64,000 nt of DNA from Amphiduros pacificus (GCA_949316495.1 OX439000.1:53727720-53791719), one strand, 5' to 3'. Positions 1 to 11,930 are shown, counted from the first letter of the stretch. Numbers and translations are program-made. Notes: generated from the sequence alone by a model not told the origin.

Positions 1-190
1 GGATTTGCAATTATAGATATTATGACTGGGAAAGACGATGACATGGATCAGAACTGCAACAGTCAATCGCCGGAGGTCGAGTTTATTTACTGGGGAAACT
101 TCAATATGATGGTCAGTGCGTAGTGTTTCTAGAAACAGTGGATTTCAAGTCCATTTTGCCGATGTCTTTGGGTATAGGGCTAACAACTGC
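1..190 (+). repeat. Dispersed repeat family P, copy cut by window start
   Basis: The segment ends in a run reading through 'gaaacagtggatttcaagtc' and 'gatgtctttgggtata'. The same sequence recurs at 30590-30690 and 30800-30860 on this strand and on the opposite strand at 24035-24240 and 29900-30090. Fragments of the family often sit in opposite orientations next to each other, as expected of a non-autonomous DNA transposon with long inverted repeats. Its superfamily cannot be told from the sequence. It carries short chance ORFs but no convincing protein. Confidence 0.7.
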
Positions 191-1020
191 CCATTTCGCA
201 CATTTTGGTCTTTGTCAATAAATAAATAAACTGACATAACATGAATAGTTATCAATATGTGTGCTATAGTGGGGTATATCCATCAGTAAGACTTGTCATT
301 ACTTTAACTTATAAAGCGATGTGCGGATGCTAAATTCTAACAAGATTGACAAGTCAGAGTCACATCTTTGCGCAAACAAATAATACAATCAAAGCCTTCG
401 CGCACTGACCTTTTTTCTATGGCAAAAGATGAAAATTAATATATCGATCATATCACTTACATATTTGAAGAGAAGAGTTCAATAGCTCAATTTTGGGTTG
501 TCAATGATGTAAATCGGCCAAGAACTGACTGAGCAGTGCCAAATTGTATATTTTTGTAACAAACTGGTAGTTACTCCCGTGCACATTGTAACGAAATTGG
601 GGTCAAAGATGTAGAGATCGATGATTTACGTTAGCGCCTGAGCGATAATTGGGCAACTTACGTAATCGAGCCTGAAAAGGCATATATATCTTTACATAAA
701 GTTGTGCTAAAAAAAATGTTCATATACCAAATTAAATGTTTTTGAAAGTTGATTAAAGATAATTTCATCTACCCCATCTGTTTACAATGATTGTTTTGTT
801 TTGTGGGTGTTTTTTGTTTATTTTAAATTTTTTTTATTTTAATTTTTGTTTTGTTTATTTTAATTTTTGTTATGTTTGTTGTAAGTTTTGGTTTGTTTGT
901 TAATTTTTTTTCTCATCCGTGTTACATGTGGATCGCCGCTTTTTCTTGTTTAGTACCCAGGTACCACCAAACAGCTATGCTTGCACAGCTTGACCTAAAC
1001 AATCAGGGGATGGAGCATAC
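191..1020. other. AT-rich DNA without recognised gene
   Basis: I see no protein similarity here. The stretch 790-910 is a T-rich low-complexity run of 'ttttatttt' type. A short ORF across it is an artefact of composition. Confidence 0.5.
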
Positions 1021-1027
1021 ATATTCA

Positions 1028-1165
1028 TCATTATGTAACATTCTGAAGGGCTGCAACTTGTTCTAATGTAATCATGATAATGACAGTCAGACAAATTGGG
1101 TCATGAACTCTTGACCCCAGCACTTCATTGAGCATATTGAATAAGCATGCTTATATATTTTATCA
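1028..1165 (+). repeat. Dispersed repeat shared with 35362-35490
   Basis: The block starting 'taacattctgaagggctg' and continuing through 'aatgtaatcatgataatga' and 'gaccccag' recurs in the same orientation and order 34 kb away, with roughly 10-15% differences by eye. It is an old copy of an unnamed dispersed repeat. Confidence 0.65.
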
Positions 1166-1689
1166 ATTTAGTATGTAGATACACCAGTCCAGAAATCAAA
1201 TGGGTTAGTCCTGCTAATCAACAAAATTTAGATAGGCTAGGTAAATGAGCCCAAGGCGTCTTAATATTAAACAGGTTCCAGGCTTGGGTTTCTGCTGTTG
1301 TAAACCTATTTCCACAGGGACGGCCTGGCATAAACTCATTTCTGATGGTTAATGAGAGTTCTGCCAGGTTAAACCGATGGAAACTCATTAACCTGTGTCC
1401 TAAACTCATGAACATATAGTCATATCCCAAATCATAGGAAATTATTTTAAAAAGTGGTAACACAAAACTCTGAACTATTATTAGAATGGTAAATACACAA
1501 TACTGAAAATGTCTTGCTATAATATAAAATACAATTTTTTTTTACACATAAACCACAAAAATATTTGTTTTAAATCACAGCCAAAATTGTGAGAAACTTC
1601 TAAGAGGGTCATAAACTTACGATATCCACATGTTAAAAATCATTGACTTCAAAGATGCACATAATTCTTATTTTAGACAATCTCATAAA

Positions 1690-1990
1690 TGTCATCAGTC
1701 TTACTGATAGCCGCCAGACCTGACCGTTATTTTTTGCCAAGGTCTGGCATATTTTCCGCTGTAGTGGGACCTCGTGTCCGACATGTATATCTGTGAAAAT
1801 TCTAACTTTTTTCAAAACTTATCCCTCGACACGTTTGGCAGTCATTTTAAAAGTAAAACGTAAATACGAAGTGTCAGGGATCTGATAATTTTCGCGCCAA
1901 AAATAAGAGCTTCCCCGTCACATCCGCTTTTCATAATGGCGACCTAGTGTTGAGTAAACATATTTAAGCATTGTTAAACGCACTTAACTG
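1690..1990 (-). repeat. Half of an inverted-repeat element related to 51168-51735
   Basis: Read on the - strand, this matches the right half of the 51168-51735 element: the 'gccagacctgac', 'tgccaaggtctggcatatttt' and 'gtccgacatgtat' blocks occur in the same order. The inner part ('aaaaataagagcttccccgtcac', then 'cataatggcgacc') also appears in elements at 48200-48260 and 51420-51480, so several families share this core. Confidence 0.6.
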
Positions 1991-2269
1991 ATTGTATAAT
2001 GCAGAGTAATGCCCATTGGTGGTAAATATGTTTTGATGAGCATTACATGAAAAGATTGTTTATCTCATATTTGTTTTAATTGTGCCAGAATTAAGTAATT
2101 GTGAGTTAATGACAGTTTATGCTAAAAGAAAACATTCTTTTGAAGTTAATTATTGGCATGAAACAGGCCCCCTGGATAGAATATCACTTTAAATGCATAA
2201 CTTTGTCATGCTTTTCTCATTTCTGGTGATATTAAGTGAAAGAACAGTTAATGATTTGGGCGGCAGTAA

Positions 2270-2545
2270 TCTATTTCCGTTAGACTGCAGTTTATACTGG
2301 TATATACTGCCATGCGTCAGAAACCATGCACCCCTGGCAGGGTCTATAAATTAGATCAGAATGCAAGTGCACTTAACAGCCTGCAGCATAGAGGAAAAAA
2401 CCAATGTCATTTGGTCAGATATAAACCAGTGCAATGAATTTAGTATTAACGAATCTGGCTGTAGCCTTGTATACTATTATTGTTGACATCACAGATTATT
2501 AGAGTACCAATTGTGACATTTGTCAAATGGTATCTAGTTGTACAT
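2270..2545 (+). repeat. Repeat family R, 3' part, just upstream of the light chain coding exon
   Basis: The order 'cctgcagcatagaggaaaa', 'agatataaaccagtgcaatga', 'aatctggctgtagcc', 'attgttgacatcacagatta' and 'ttgtgacatttgtcaaatgg' matches the 3' part of the fuller R copy at 51905-52735. The repeat ends only about 45 bp before the likely splice acceptor of the first coding exon of the myosin light chain. No protein is encoded. Confidence 0.75.
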
Positions 2546-2608
2546 GTTTACATTTTACTCTTTGATTTGGACTTTTTTATATTTAAGGTGATTCACTTAC
2601 ATTCCAAG

Positions 2609-5600
2609 ATGTCAAGCAGGAAGACAAAGGGCAAATCAACAAAAATGAGGGCACATCGTGCAACTTCAAATGTGTTTGCCATGTTTGGGCAAGCACAGAT
2701 CCAAGAATTCAAGGAAGCTTTCAACATGATAGATCAAAATAGGGATGGATTTATTGACAAAGAGGACTTACATGATATGCTGGCATCTTTAGGTAATTGA
2801 AGTAAATTTACCTATTTTGCTTCTGAATAAAATCTGTTTTCTCATTTAAAATTTTGTCTCTCATTGAAAACTTTTGCATTTTTATTTGGCTTACTCCCAT
2901 TTTATGCCACATGACACAACTCCACAGCACCATAGTGCCACATTTTTACCACATGCAAACATAAACATCAGACTTACATGCGTGTTAAGGTATTTGCCAA
3001 TAACACTATAAAGCTGACGAAATCTGAGAAGACCATTTAACTCGAAAGACATTTACCTGACCTTAAATTGACAAAATGGGAGTTAAGAGTTTTTATTTAT
3101 CTTTGACTTATCTATTTCAGTTAAGGCTGTAAGTATGTGTACCTCATATGTTATACACAGGTCATTGATATGAAGTTTGTTTATGGCATACATTGTTGAT
3201 TTCATTCTATAATTTTCTTTCACAGAAGGTACTTCAACTCAGAAACCTCCCCTTCAGAAAATAGTTTCAGAGAAACCATGTCACATGCTTTTTCTGCAGT
3301 ATATTTATGGAGTGAAACAATGCAATTACACAGTTCGTTGACAATTGTCATTTATATCAGTTGACCCTGTTTATGTATTGAGTTATAGAGGTTCTCATGT
3401 GGGAAATTAAACTGGATAAGATGTTCATTGCACAGTACTGTTGATTTAATCCAGTATTATGCCTCCCCAGAGCATTTACTATCCTCCTTAACAGGACTTC
3501 TCTCATATCAGTCCATGCCTAAAAAGGTATAAATCTGCACAGGGTTACTAGTCATCAGTATTCATAAAAATCTGGCTGTCCATTGATTAGTGAAAGAATA
3601 TAAACAGATTTGTTTTAATTCATGGGTTCGATCCCTGGCCGTGCCGAACATTTATATTATGCAAGGAAAAAGTGCTTGAAAATCTCATTTTATGAATGCT
3701 TTTAAGTGACAGAGCTTTTGGAGTGGAGAAAATGTCTGTTTTTGTGTCTGTCAACATTTTCTTTAAAAAATCATCTTGGAAGCTACCAGTAGTTAATATA
3801 TATTTCACATTTATACAGAGGTAGATATAGAGGTGATTCCCTCAAATCTTAGTGATATCACCATTGACCACAGTGCAATGATGTTGAGGTCATAAAGTTT
3901 ATACAGAGCATATCTCAGCAACCACGTATAAGTGGAAATCAAAACTTGGTATACAGAACTAGCTTAGGGCATAGCTGTGCCTTGTCATATTTTTTTTAGT
4001 CATGTGACCTTTGACCTTGACACATTGACCTTGAATTTAAAATTTGTGTACATTCAACATCTCAACCAATGAAAACCATTTATTCAACTGTGAATAAAAA
4101 GTAGTTCATATCTGTTATATACCAACACTGTCGAGTACCTTATACAATTTTTCAGATTTGACCTTTGACCTTGACACTCTGACCTTGACCTTTGTATTAT
4201 TGTGCAGGCCATATCTCATGAACAATGAACACAAGGTACTAAATATTGGACATGCATGAACACAAGGTGTTCGCCAAAAATTGTTTACCCTGCTGAACAG
4301 AGGTAGTTGATCCCCCACCTACCTCAGCTTCCAAAGCCCTGATTTTCAAACATTACTGAAAGCAAATAGTGAATATAGATGATATCAAGAAATATGAATA
4401 TTCATAGTGTCATTTATAGCCGGAGGTTTGAAAATAGGGCCCTTTTCCTCATTGGTCGGTCACAAAAGATCATATCAGTTTAAATTGTTTAATGATCTCA
4501 CCTTTTAATCTTTTAGGAAAAAATCCATCAGATGATTACTTGGACAAGATGATGAGTGAAGCCCCAGGCCCCATCAACTTCACCATGTTCCTGACTATGT
4601 TTGGAGAGAAACTTAATGGAACTGATCCAGAGGATGTCATCAAAAATGCATTTGCTTGTTTTGATGAGGACAACACAGGTAAGGAGCAATGTCTCTTCAT
4701 TTGCAAGATTTAAAAGAATAAGTAAAGATATGTTGGCTCCAGGATTTTATCAACTGTCCACTGTCCTATATTTTTTATGATTAATGAGAGACTGGTTTAC
4801 AAATGGTTGCAAGAAGTCCATTGTAACAATGGCTGGAGGAAGTAATCAAAAAGGTCAGCATTTCAAAAACTCCACAAATAGTCAGAATATATTCAAAACT
4901 CATCTGGATTCTTGATTGCAATACTATCATCAATCTTTTGAAAGGGACTGGTGATCTATGACTTATGACCTATAAGTGTTTGAATTTCTGGTTTATTCTT
5001 AATTAACTCTGTGTACCTTGTACTAATCGGTCCCTGGGGGGTTACTTTCATAGTCAGTGTTACCGAGGAAACTGGGCTAAATAGGGCCTTTTTGGCTGAT
5101 ATTTTGGCTGGGTTAAGATATTTTATCATTTTCCCTAAACCGGATTCTGCTTTTCAAATTTTTGCATAAAACAGGGTTCACGGTCCCCTTTTCCAAATCT
5201 CCGAATTCAGAGCATGTTTTGTCACCTTCATCCAAATCCAGGTTTGACTGTTACCTTCCCTTATAAACCTTTTTAATGCTATTAAAAATTATGAATACAG
5301 ATATTGCGCAAGATAAATGCGCAAAATATCACAAATTTTGAAAATCAGCTCTTGTGACCTTGAAAATTGCCCAAGGTCACCCAATATTGAACATATTCAA
5401 GCACCTCGTAGGTTGATCATATATACCAAGTTATATCAATATTCCTGTATTTTGTAAGAAAATAGAGCATTCACAAGCGAACTTGCTCCTGTGCTGGCCA
5501 TGACCTTGACACATATTTAAGGAATCTGGCTTCAGCCATCTGTACTTTTATTGTTGTTTATTATTGACACCACAGATAATTGCAGTACCAATTGTCACAT

Positions 5601-8600
5601 TTGTCACAAGGTATTTAGTTAGGTCAGATCTCAACCAACAGTATCTTTTTTGATTATGATGTATTTTTCTTTGAATCAGGCTGAAAATCTGACTGTAACC
5701 ATGTATACTGTTATTATTGACACCACTGATTATTACAGTACCTTAATAATAATAATAACAATAAAAAAAAATTAAGCGCCACCCCAGAAAAAAATCTGTT
5801 CAAGGTGCTAAAACCTTTTATAACATTTGTCATAAGGACTTGAAATCCACTGCTTTCAGAAATAATGAGTTTAGTTTTGTCAAGGTTAGTATTGCATGAA
5901 GTGGTATATGCTGGGCAGAATAATTCATATATTTCATCATATTCATAACAACTCTTGTGTTTCCTTTGGTCATATCAGCAAATTTCAGCAAAGGGTCATG
6001 AGTCACATTTAAATGGATAAGGAAAGTGTTGCAATCAAGAATCAAAACAAAATTTGAAAAAGTCAGACTATTTATTTAGATTTGCAATGTTGAAATTTAA
6101 AATGCAGACCCATGTTGTTCACTATCTTTAAATTAGCCATTGATTCTCACTTCTCAAGTTTCAACATTTGTGATCCACCAGAGCAGGATTGTATCAACAA
6201 GGTCTGGGTCCAAAAATGGGGTTGAACCTTGAAATGGACCCCAAAGTATTGTATCAACAAAGTTATCACCAAAATAGGTGTTCATAGAATTCAGGGTTGG
6301 ACCCTGAAATGCAACACCAATATTTTTGGGGTTCAAACCTTCACAAAATGATAAATATATCTTATCGTTACAATTGGCTTGCATCAAAGCATAACTCTTA
6401 TGAATATTCTGTGAAAATGTGGAAAGAATCAATGCAATTCTTCTGAAATTTTAACAGGCCCAAAGTTATGTCAAAATTTGGATCCAAACATCAATAAAAA
6501 CGTTACAAATGCCCCATTGTGGTATCATGACTTTATTTAAATGCCCCATTGTGGTATCATGACTTTATGTAAATGCCTGTCTGGGCCCCACAGCAAATAG
6601 GTCTCAACATCTTTATGACAGTGTAAACATAGACAGTGTAAACATGTAAACGATTTGAGCTGTATATGGCAGTTTATTTGACTGAAATGGGTTAGTTTTC
6701 AATAAAAAAAAAAACTGACTTAAAACTCAAGAACTGTTTCATGTAAGAAGGTAAAGAAGACAAATATCATGAAAATAAAAGTGAATCTATCAATTTTGAG
6801 GGTCCAAATGAGTATTCAAGGATCCCAACCCTGAAATCATTCTTATTCAGCTGGAATTTGTTGATACGATACAATAGGGTCCAACACCAATTTCAGGGTT
6901 TTGAACACCAATTTGGAACCTGTTGATGCAATCCAGCCCAAGTGTCTTTTGTCATGAAAACAGAATGCTGGGATAGATATGTAGAAATGACACTTGATAT
7001 GATGACTACAATTCTGTGTACAGAATACAGTAATATTTTACAACAAATGCACAAACAGAAAACATTGAATTAGTCTGGGGATCTTTAAAAGAAACTGTCA
7101 TAAGTGTGACAAACTAATTGAAATAAAATGACATGTCAATCAACATATTTTAACACTGAGTAAAAATTGCTTGTGTACAATGTTACCCCATGTGTAACAG
7201 ATTTTAAATTACCAGGTCGCAGCATAGTCCACTCAAGAATTTGGACATTCTTGAAGTCTTAATTGTTGTATAATTGTATTTGTGGTATTAGTTATATAAA
7301 TTATATTAAATCAATCTAATTTGAGAAAGAAGAATGACTTATGTTTCCATTGATTTGTTGTTATAATTTTGTTGAACTTGTTTTGTAGGTTTCTTGCATG
7401 AAGAACGCCTTAAGGAGTTATTGACAACTATGGGAGATAGGTTCACAGATGAAGAGGTAAGAATTTGTGTGATAATAAAATGAAATATTTGTATGCCTCA
7501 AATACCAAACAATTTACACCAAAATGGCAAGGAGCATACCAATGAGAAGCATTTAATAGACTCGACCTTGAACCTCCAGTACCTCTTTGTAATCACTCTG
7601 CCCTGTGCTCATGTGTACCTCTGTTTTTCTGTTCATCCGTTGGTCTCACTTTCCTCTTTCTGTTTGTTCATCTGCTCCAATAGAACTTAAGTTTTGTGAG
7701 GCACAGCTTTTATTCAGATATGAAGTATCTGGGCATCCATGTTATGGGCAAACAAGTTATATAAGGTGATATGTATCTGAGAAATAACAAGTTTTAACCA
7801 ACTGGAGTCATTTCATGATTTATTGCTGAGAGCAATACAACTTTATTATTGCTCTCAGTTTATTGTGACATTTTATTAATTTTCTTGTGTGCACAAATTG
7901 GTTTATAAATGTAATGATTCATTTTGACAAAACAGAATGTCATACACTGAGATTGATTTGATGTCCATAAATGATGTGGATCTTGGCGGGAGTGCTGTCC
8001 TCCGGTGGCAATATAAGATTCCAACAATATATTGCCACCAGAGTATGGGGATTTAAATTTAGGTGCAGTCCGTCCATTTGGTTATTAGTTCGTTTGCATA
8101 TAGGGATTGCTGGGATTGTTTTCATATTGCACAGGCAGATTGTATATTTCAATATCTCTGAAGAGTTTGATATTGGCTGTGATTGGATGATATTTATTGC
8201 CATGGTAACCACTTAAGTGAAAATCTTGTTACCATGAAGTGCCAGGGATTGATTGGATAATTTTCATATTGCACAGGCACATTAATGTGTGTCTGACTTT
8301 ATATTCTTTATTCTGCAATTTTAAGACAGCTGACATTTCAACACTTTCTTAAACCACTTGATACTACTACATTCAATGGTGAGGGACTCCAGAGTCAATG
8401 CTCTTGTTAATTCTTTTTCATATTTTCTACATTGCAAAAAACAAATCAACGTTAAATGTTCTGACATGCATATTGCTTAAAGAAAAGCCCAATATGAAAA
8501 TTTGTCCTGACAGAAGTTTGCTGGACATTTAGAATGGGAGACAGATACCAACTGAGCCAAGTCATACCCCAAGAAAGAAATGAATGAACTTATGCGAAAA

Positions 8601-10017
8601 GGAATATCCTGTTAAAGAATATATGTTTTTTTTCTGTCTGCGTTAATTTAGACTAATTCAAGAAAAAACTTCAAAATCAAGAAAAGAAATGTATAAAGGC
8701 ACAGCCATTTGATCCTGCATCAAATTTGCCTGTTTTTCAAAATGCAAAATCGGTGCTTAATCCCTTTAAAGTCAATGTTTTTTTTGCAAGTTGTCTCCAG
8801 TTAACAAGGATCAAACTAATATCAATAGGTCACTATGTTGTGCAAGTTTAATTCATCATTGCCACATATATAGCCTTATTATTACCCTCAGCCCCTGATA
8901 TAATCAGGCTGAGGGTATTGCAGTACTCCTGGCATGGGTATGTGTGTGTGTGTGTATGTATGTATGTAGCGAAAAACCTTGTCATCGCGATAACTCGAGA
9001 ACAAATGATGGCAGCTTCATGAAACTTGACACACATAAGCATCTGGTGAAAACCTTGGATGAGTTTGATGGACGGTGACTTTGACCTATTTTTCAAGGCC
9101 ACAAGGACAATTATGTGAAATCCCAAGAATCGCAATAACTCAAGAATGAATGATGGCAGCTTTATGAGATTTGACACACATAAGCATCTGGTGAAGACCT
9201 CAGAATCTTTTCTATGAAACATGACCTTCGCCAACTTTTCAAGGTCACAGGGACAATTATGTGAAATCATCCTTGTCACCGTAATATCTCGAGAACAAAT
9301 GATGGCAGCTTCATGAAACTTGACACACATAAGCATCTGGTGAAAACCTCGGACGAGTTCGATGGACGACGACCTTGACCTATTTTTCAAGGTCACAGGG
9401 ACAATTATGCGAAATTCCAAGAATCGCAATAACTCAAGAATGAATGATGGCAGCTTTATGAGATTTGACACACATAAGCATCCGGTAAAGACCCCAAAAG
9501 AGTTTGATGAATGGTGACCTTCACCTCCTTTGCAAGGTAACAGGGACAATTGTGTCAAATCCACGTCATTGCAATAACTCAAGAACAAATAATGGCAGCT
9601 TCATGAGAATTGACACACATAAGCGTCTGGTAAGACCCCAGATGAGAATGGTGACCTTAACCTGCTTTTCAAGGTCACCAGCCCATCATCTCAATAATTC
9701 TAGAGTAAATGATGACAGTTTCATGATGCTTGACACACATAAGCTATCAAAGGAAGTTGATTTTATGTTTTTTTTACCCCTGCATCAATTTGCCTTGGTG
9801 CAGTGACGTTTTGTTCACAAATATTGTGTGGAGCGAATGTTTTGCAGTAAGTTACCAGGGCTGAGGGTTGATGCATCTCTGATGCCTATGTTATTATAAT
9901 GATTTATTCCAGGTTGATGAAATGTACAGAGAGGCACCCATCAGAGAAGGGAACTTTGATTATCTGGAATTTACACGTATTCTAAAGCATGGCAGCAAAG
10001 ACAAGGATGATGACTAA
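2609..10017 (+). CDS. Myosin regulatory light chain, non-muscle/smooth-muscle type (4 coding exons)
   Basis: This is a light chain that binds the myosin II heavy-chain neck; in this family, phosphorylation by MLCK or Rho kinase switches on actomyosin contraction. Coding exons are 2609-2792, 4517-4678, 7389-7456 and 9913-10017. All junctions are GT/AG and phases agree. The product is 172 residues, the length I recall for vertebrate MYL9/MYL12. It begins with a basic N-terminus ([12 protein letters not shown]) and carries the [10 protein letters not shown] phosphosite motif at residues 17-26, with Thr19/Ser20 counting Met. EF-hand 1 has an intact loop, [12 protein letters not shown], at 42-53. 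Further conserved blocks are [25 protein letters not shown] (78-101), [22 protein letters not shown] (126-147) and a C-terminal [15 protein letters not shown]. The ATG at 2609 follows a probable acceptor near 2586, so part of the 5' UTR lies in an unseen upstream exon. One oddity is Gly27 after AMF, where homologues I recall have Asp. The cytoplasmic subtype cannot be separated from smooth muscle by sequence alone. Confidence 0.96.
3620..3706 (+). repeat. Fragments: SINE box B piece and end of TTAA-type MITE D
   Basis: Bases 3621-3647 read like the box B region of the SINE at 25653 ('gggttcgatccctgg', 'ccgtgccg'). They run directly into the right end of MITE D ('tttatattatgcaagg', then 'tatgaatgct' before TTAA at 3702-3705), as at 55220-55270. 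It is a composite of two small fragments in intron 1 of the light chain gene. Confidence 0.55.
3715..4280 (+). repeat. Dispersed repeat family G (full-length-looking copy)
   Basis: About 560 bp align by eye along their whole length with 43385-43930. Shared blocks in order are a TCTGTC-rich start, 'caaatcttagtgat', 'gagcatatctcagcaa', 'tttgaccttgacac', 'gtgaataaaaagtagttca' and 'gcaggccatatctcatg'. Partial copies lie at 33860-34160 and 38775-38845. It lies in intron 1 of the light chain gene. It has no tRNA-like head and no coding capacity, and its class is unknown. Confidence 0.75.
4286..4445 (+). repeat. Fragment of inverted-repeat MITE H
   Basis: The sequence starts with 'ccctgctgaacagaggtagt', the terminal sequence of the element at 27250-27702. 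It abuts the end of the G repeat and stops about 70 bp before exon 2 of the light chain. Confidence 0.6.
5030..5285 (+). repeat. Degenerate copy of the CCCTAAAACAGGG repeat (family C)
   Basis: The order 'cagtgttaccgaggaaactg', 'ggctaaatagggcc', 'ctgatattttggctgg', 'ttaagatattttatca' matches the better copy at 13965-14480. It lies in intron 2 of the light chain gene. Confidence 0.6.
5330..5745 (+). repeat. GACCTTGA-type repeat followed by family R fragments
   Basis: Bases 5345-5515 ('tgaccttgaaaattgcccaa', 'cctgtgctggccatgacc') match 53550-53620 on the + strand and, reversed, 58610-58720. Bases 5519-5616 and 5690-5745 are two pieces of the family R 3' end ('gacaccacagattattacag'). Both are old intronic fragments. 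Confidence 0.6.
6186..6934. mobile_element. Non-autonomous inverted-repeat DNA element, ~749 bp
   Basis: The left end 'GGATTGTATCAACAAGG' is matched by the inverse of the right end, 'CCTGTTGATGCAATCC', and the similarity continues inward through 'gggtccaa' and 'caccaatttcagggtt' blocks for about 100 bp. No transposase ORF is present, so it is MITE-like. I cannot define a convincing target-site duplication. It lies in intron 2 of the light chain gene and contains an internal tandem duplication at 6507-6568. Confidence 0.75.
6507..6568. repeat. Two-copy 32-bp tandem duplication
   Basis: 'aaatgccccattgtggtatc' plus 'atgactttat' occurs twice with a 32-bp period and no mismatch over the 30-bp core, pointing to a fairly recent local duplication within the inverted-repeat element. 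Confidence 0.85.
7560..8060 (+). repeat. Repeat family R copy, 5' and middle parts, with inserted hairpin
   Basis: 'gtacctctttgtaatcactc' begins the copy as at 51930, 'gttcatctgctccaat' matches 47215, and 7970-8060 matches 47280-47345. An AT hairpin at 7828-7860 interrupts it. Confidence 0.55.
7828..7860. repeat. Hairpin CTGAGAGCAAT...ATTGCTCTCAG
   Basis: An 11-bp perfect inverted repeat flanks an AT-rich loop. The same hairpin occurs at 33478-33508 and, with a SINE inserted in its right arm, at 36972-37006. It is probably the relic or core of a tiny foldback element. Confidence 0.6.
8090..8290 (+). repeat. Repeat with ~130-bp tandem units, related to 42320-42585
   Basis: 'ttttcatattgcacaggca' appears twice, separated by 'gattggatgat' and 'tgccatggtaaccactt'. 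The same arrangement is seen twice at 42320-42585. Confidence 0.7.
8885..9895 (+). mobile_element. Tandem-repeat-bearing element T, full-length-looking copy
   Basis: The start is a hairpin, 'accctcagcc...ggctgagggt', followed by a TG/TATG microsatellite. Then come about six units of ~143 bp carrying 'aacaaatgatggcagctt' and 'tgacacacataagcatctgg' (unit starts near 8981, 9122, 9270, 9414, 9560 and 9685), and a tail ending 'gggctgagggttgatgcatc'. The terminal 'gggctgagggt' inverts the first bases. The same tail ends the copy at 38845-39775. No protein is supported; long open frames through the repeats arise because units lack stops. It ends about 20 bp before the acceptor of light chain exon 4. 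Confidence 0.75.
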
Positions 10018-11930
10018 ATATGCACACGTGAGTGGATATATGATACATGTATATTAGCATATATTCATTATATTGTGACATTCAGACATTGATGTATAAA
10101 ATAAGTACAGTTGACTTTTTATGCATTATAATCATGATAATACAGGGTTTCAGTGTTATATATTTAACAAATTTTATTTCATTCAAATGACATTAAAGGA
10201 TTTCTCTTTATGTAACTCTGCAGATTTTTACCAGTAAGGAAGTTGAGGGACACTGCCTATGTGAAGTTTCCAGGTTGCAACATTTCCAAGTCTCTACAGT
10301 AGAAAAGGACAATAATGTTTTTATAAACTCTTAATTTGTAATCCTTAACTTTGTATGACACCTCAGACAAGGAAAATCATTATTTTATGACAAAAGAATA
10401 CTTTGGAAAGGAAAACAATTAGTCGTGAGACTGAATATGTTTATAAACATTAATTTTTGCAATTGGTAAAGTAATCAGAAGGTCTATTCCACAAGATAGG
10501 GGGTGCGTCCTGACTGGAAGATGCACTTTATTCTGCAATAATTTTGTATACATCTGTATTTTAGTAATATTCGTATATATTCTATATTAGTATATCACAT
10601 GAATGAGTATTTAACTTTGCAATGTATTATTCAAAATTTTATTGTGCTGTCTATTATATATGACATTATATTCAGAAGATGGCAGAGGTCCACATACGTA
10701 AAATGTTTTGTAATAACATAAGCTTCTCCTGTCATGTCTTTCAATCCCCCAAAAATGTGAAATTCCAAAATTAGATAAATGCTTTGGAATTACCTTCAAG
10801 ATAGCATTTTGCATAGACTGAAAAAATTGCACAATATTAATGTTAAAAAACTCAATCATTCTTAATGAGGTATATTGATTGAAGACCATAAGCTCAGCAA
10901 ATGCTTTAAGTGAAGTTGAACAAAAACTGCATGTAATTTTATTTGTATTCCAATAACTCGTGTGAGAATAATCCACTCTCAACTACAAATGTGAATTAAT
11001 GATTGCATGACAGACAATACATCCCTTATCACATGAGTATAGTGATTATCTGTATCCTGGTTAGATCTTCACTCCTAGGCAAATATCGCTTTGCTTGCCT
11101 AACTTGTTACATGTACTGTAAATTTGTGACATATTGAAATGATCTAGTATAAAAGCTGCTGTTATTTCTCATAGCAAATAAGTATAACATAGAAGACACA
11201 CATGTTTAATAAGAGGTTATATTTTCACCCATACCATTTATTTGAATATATTTTTCCATTCCTCTCCATGTAAGAAATATCCTCCTGTGTCAAATCAGCT
11301 GTACAGGAACCATGACCCATATTATGATCATTGAGCTATTCACCCAAATATTTGCAAACGTTTATATACACTTGTGTCATGTGTCTTTGCACTAGAATAT
11401 TTTGTACTCTGATATGTAATCATGATTACAAATTCAAAATTCTTTTTGAATTTGTACTCTATCTTTGTTCTCTACTTTCAGATTCACAATATTTTTTAAA
11501 ATGTTAAAATACATTCCAATTTACATAATTTTGTAGAATTAGAAACATAATTTAGGCTTGTTATAGTACTTCAGTTACCAAATTGATAATGATATCTTTG
11601 TCTTGCACATTTCCACATTCCTTTCAGCATTGTCTCTCAAACTTAGTCCTTGTGAACTACTGGGTGGTACTATTTACCTGGCTCTTAATTAATTTGTATT
11701 AAAATCTAATTTTCCTCCTAAAGAAATCAACTATATTTTCATATTCATCCCTGCGGAGGCAATTGTTCTTCAGCATTTCATCATGCTGTGCAATGTGAAT
11801 GGTACAGTATCAGACATTCACTCAGGAGACTGTGTATATTTCATAAAGTTTAATTCAATATTATCATTTTTGGTCACCTAAATTAATTGCTATAAATGCA
11901 TGCTTCCAAAAGAATAAAGAAAGATGGTTA
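10018..11930 (+). other. Probable 3' UTR of the light chain gene
   Basis: No repeat family or protein similarity is recognised from the stop codon to a canonical AATAAA at 11913-11918, the first clear poly(A) signal I find downstream. A UTR of ~1.9 kb is therefore possible but inferred. The - strand ORF at 10611-10982 has no recognisable features and is treated as chance. Confidence 0.45.

Noticed and set aside
8848-9588. 246-codon - strand ORF
   Set aside because: It reads through the 143-bp units of element T; repeated peptide blocks mirror the DNA repeat.
10611-10982. 123-codon - strand ORF
   Set aside because: It lies in the probable 3' UTR of the light chain gene, has no recognised domain and no splice or start context.
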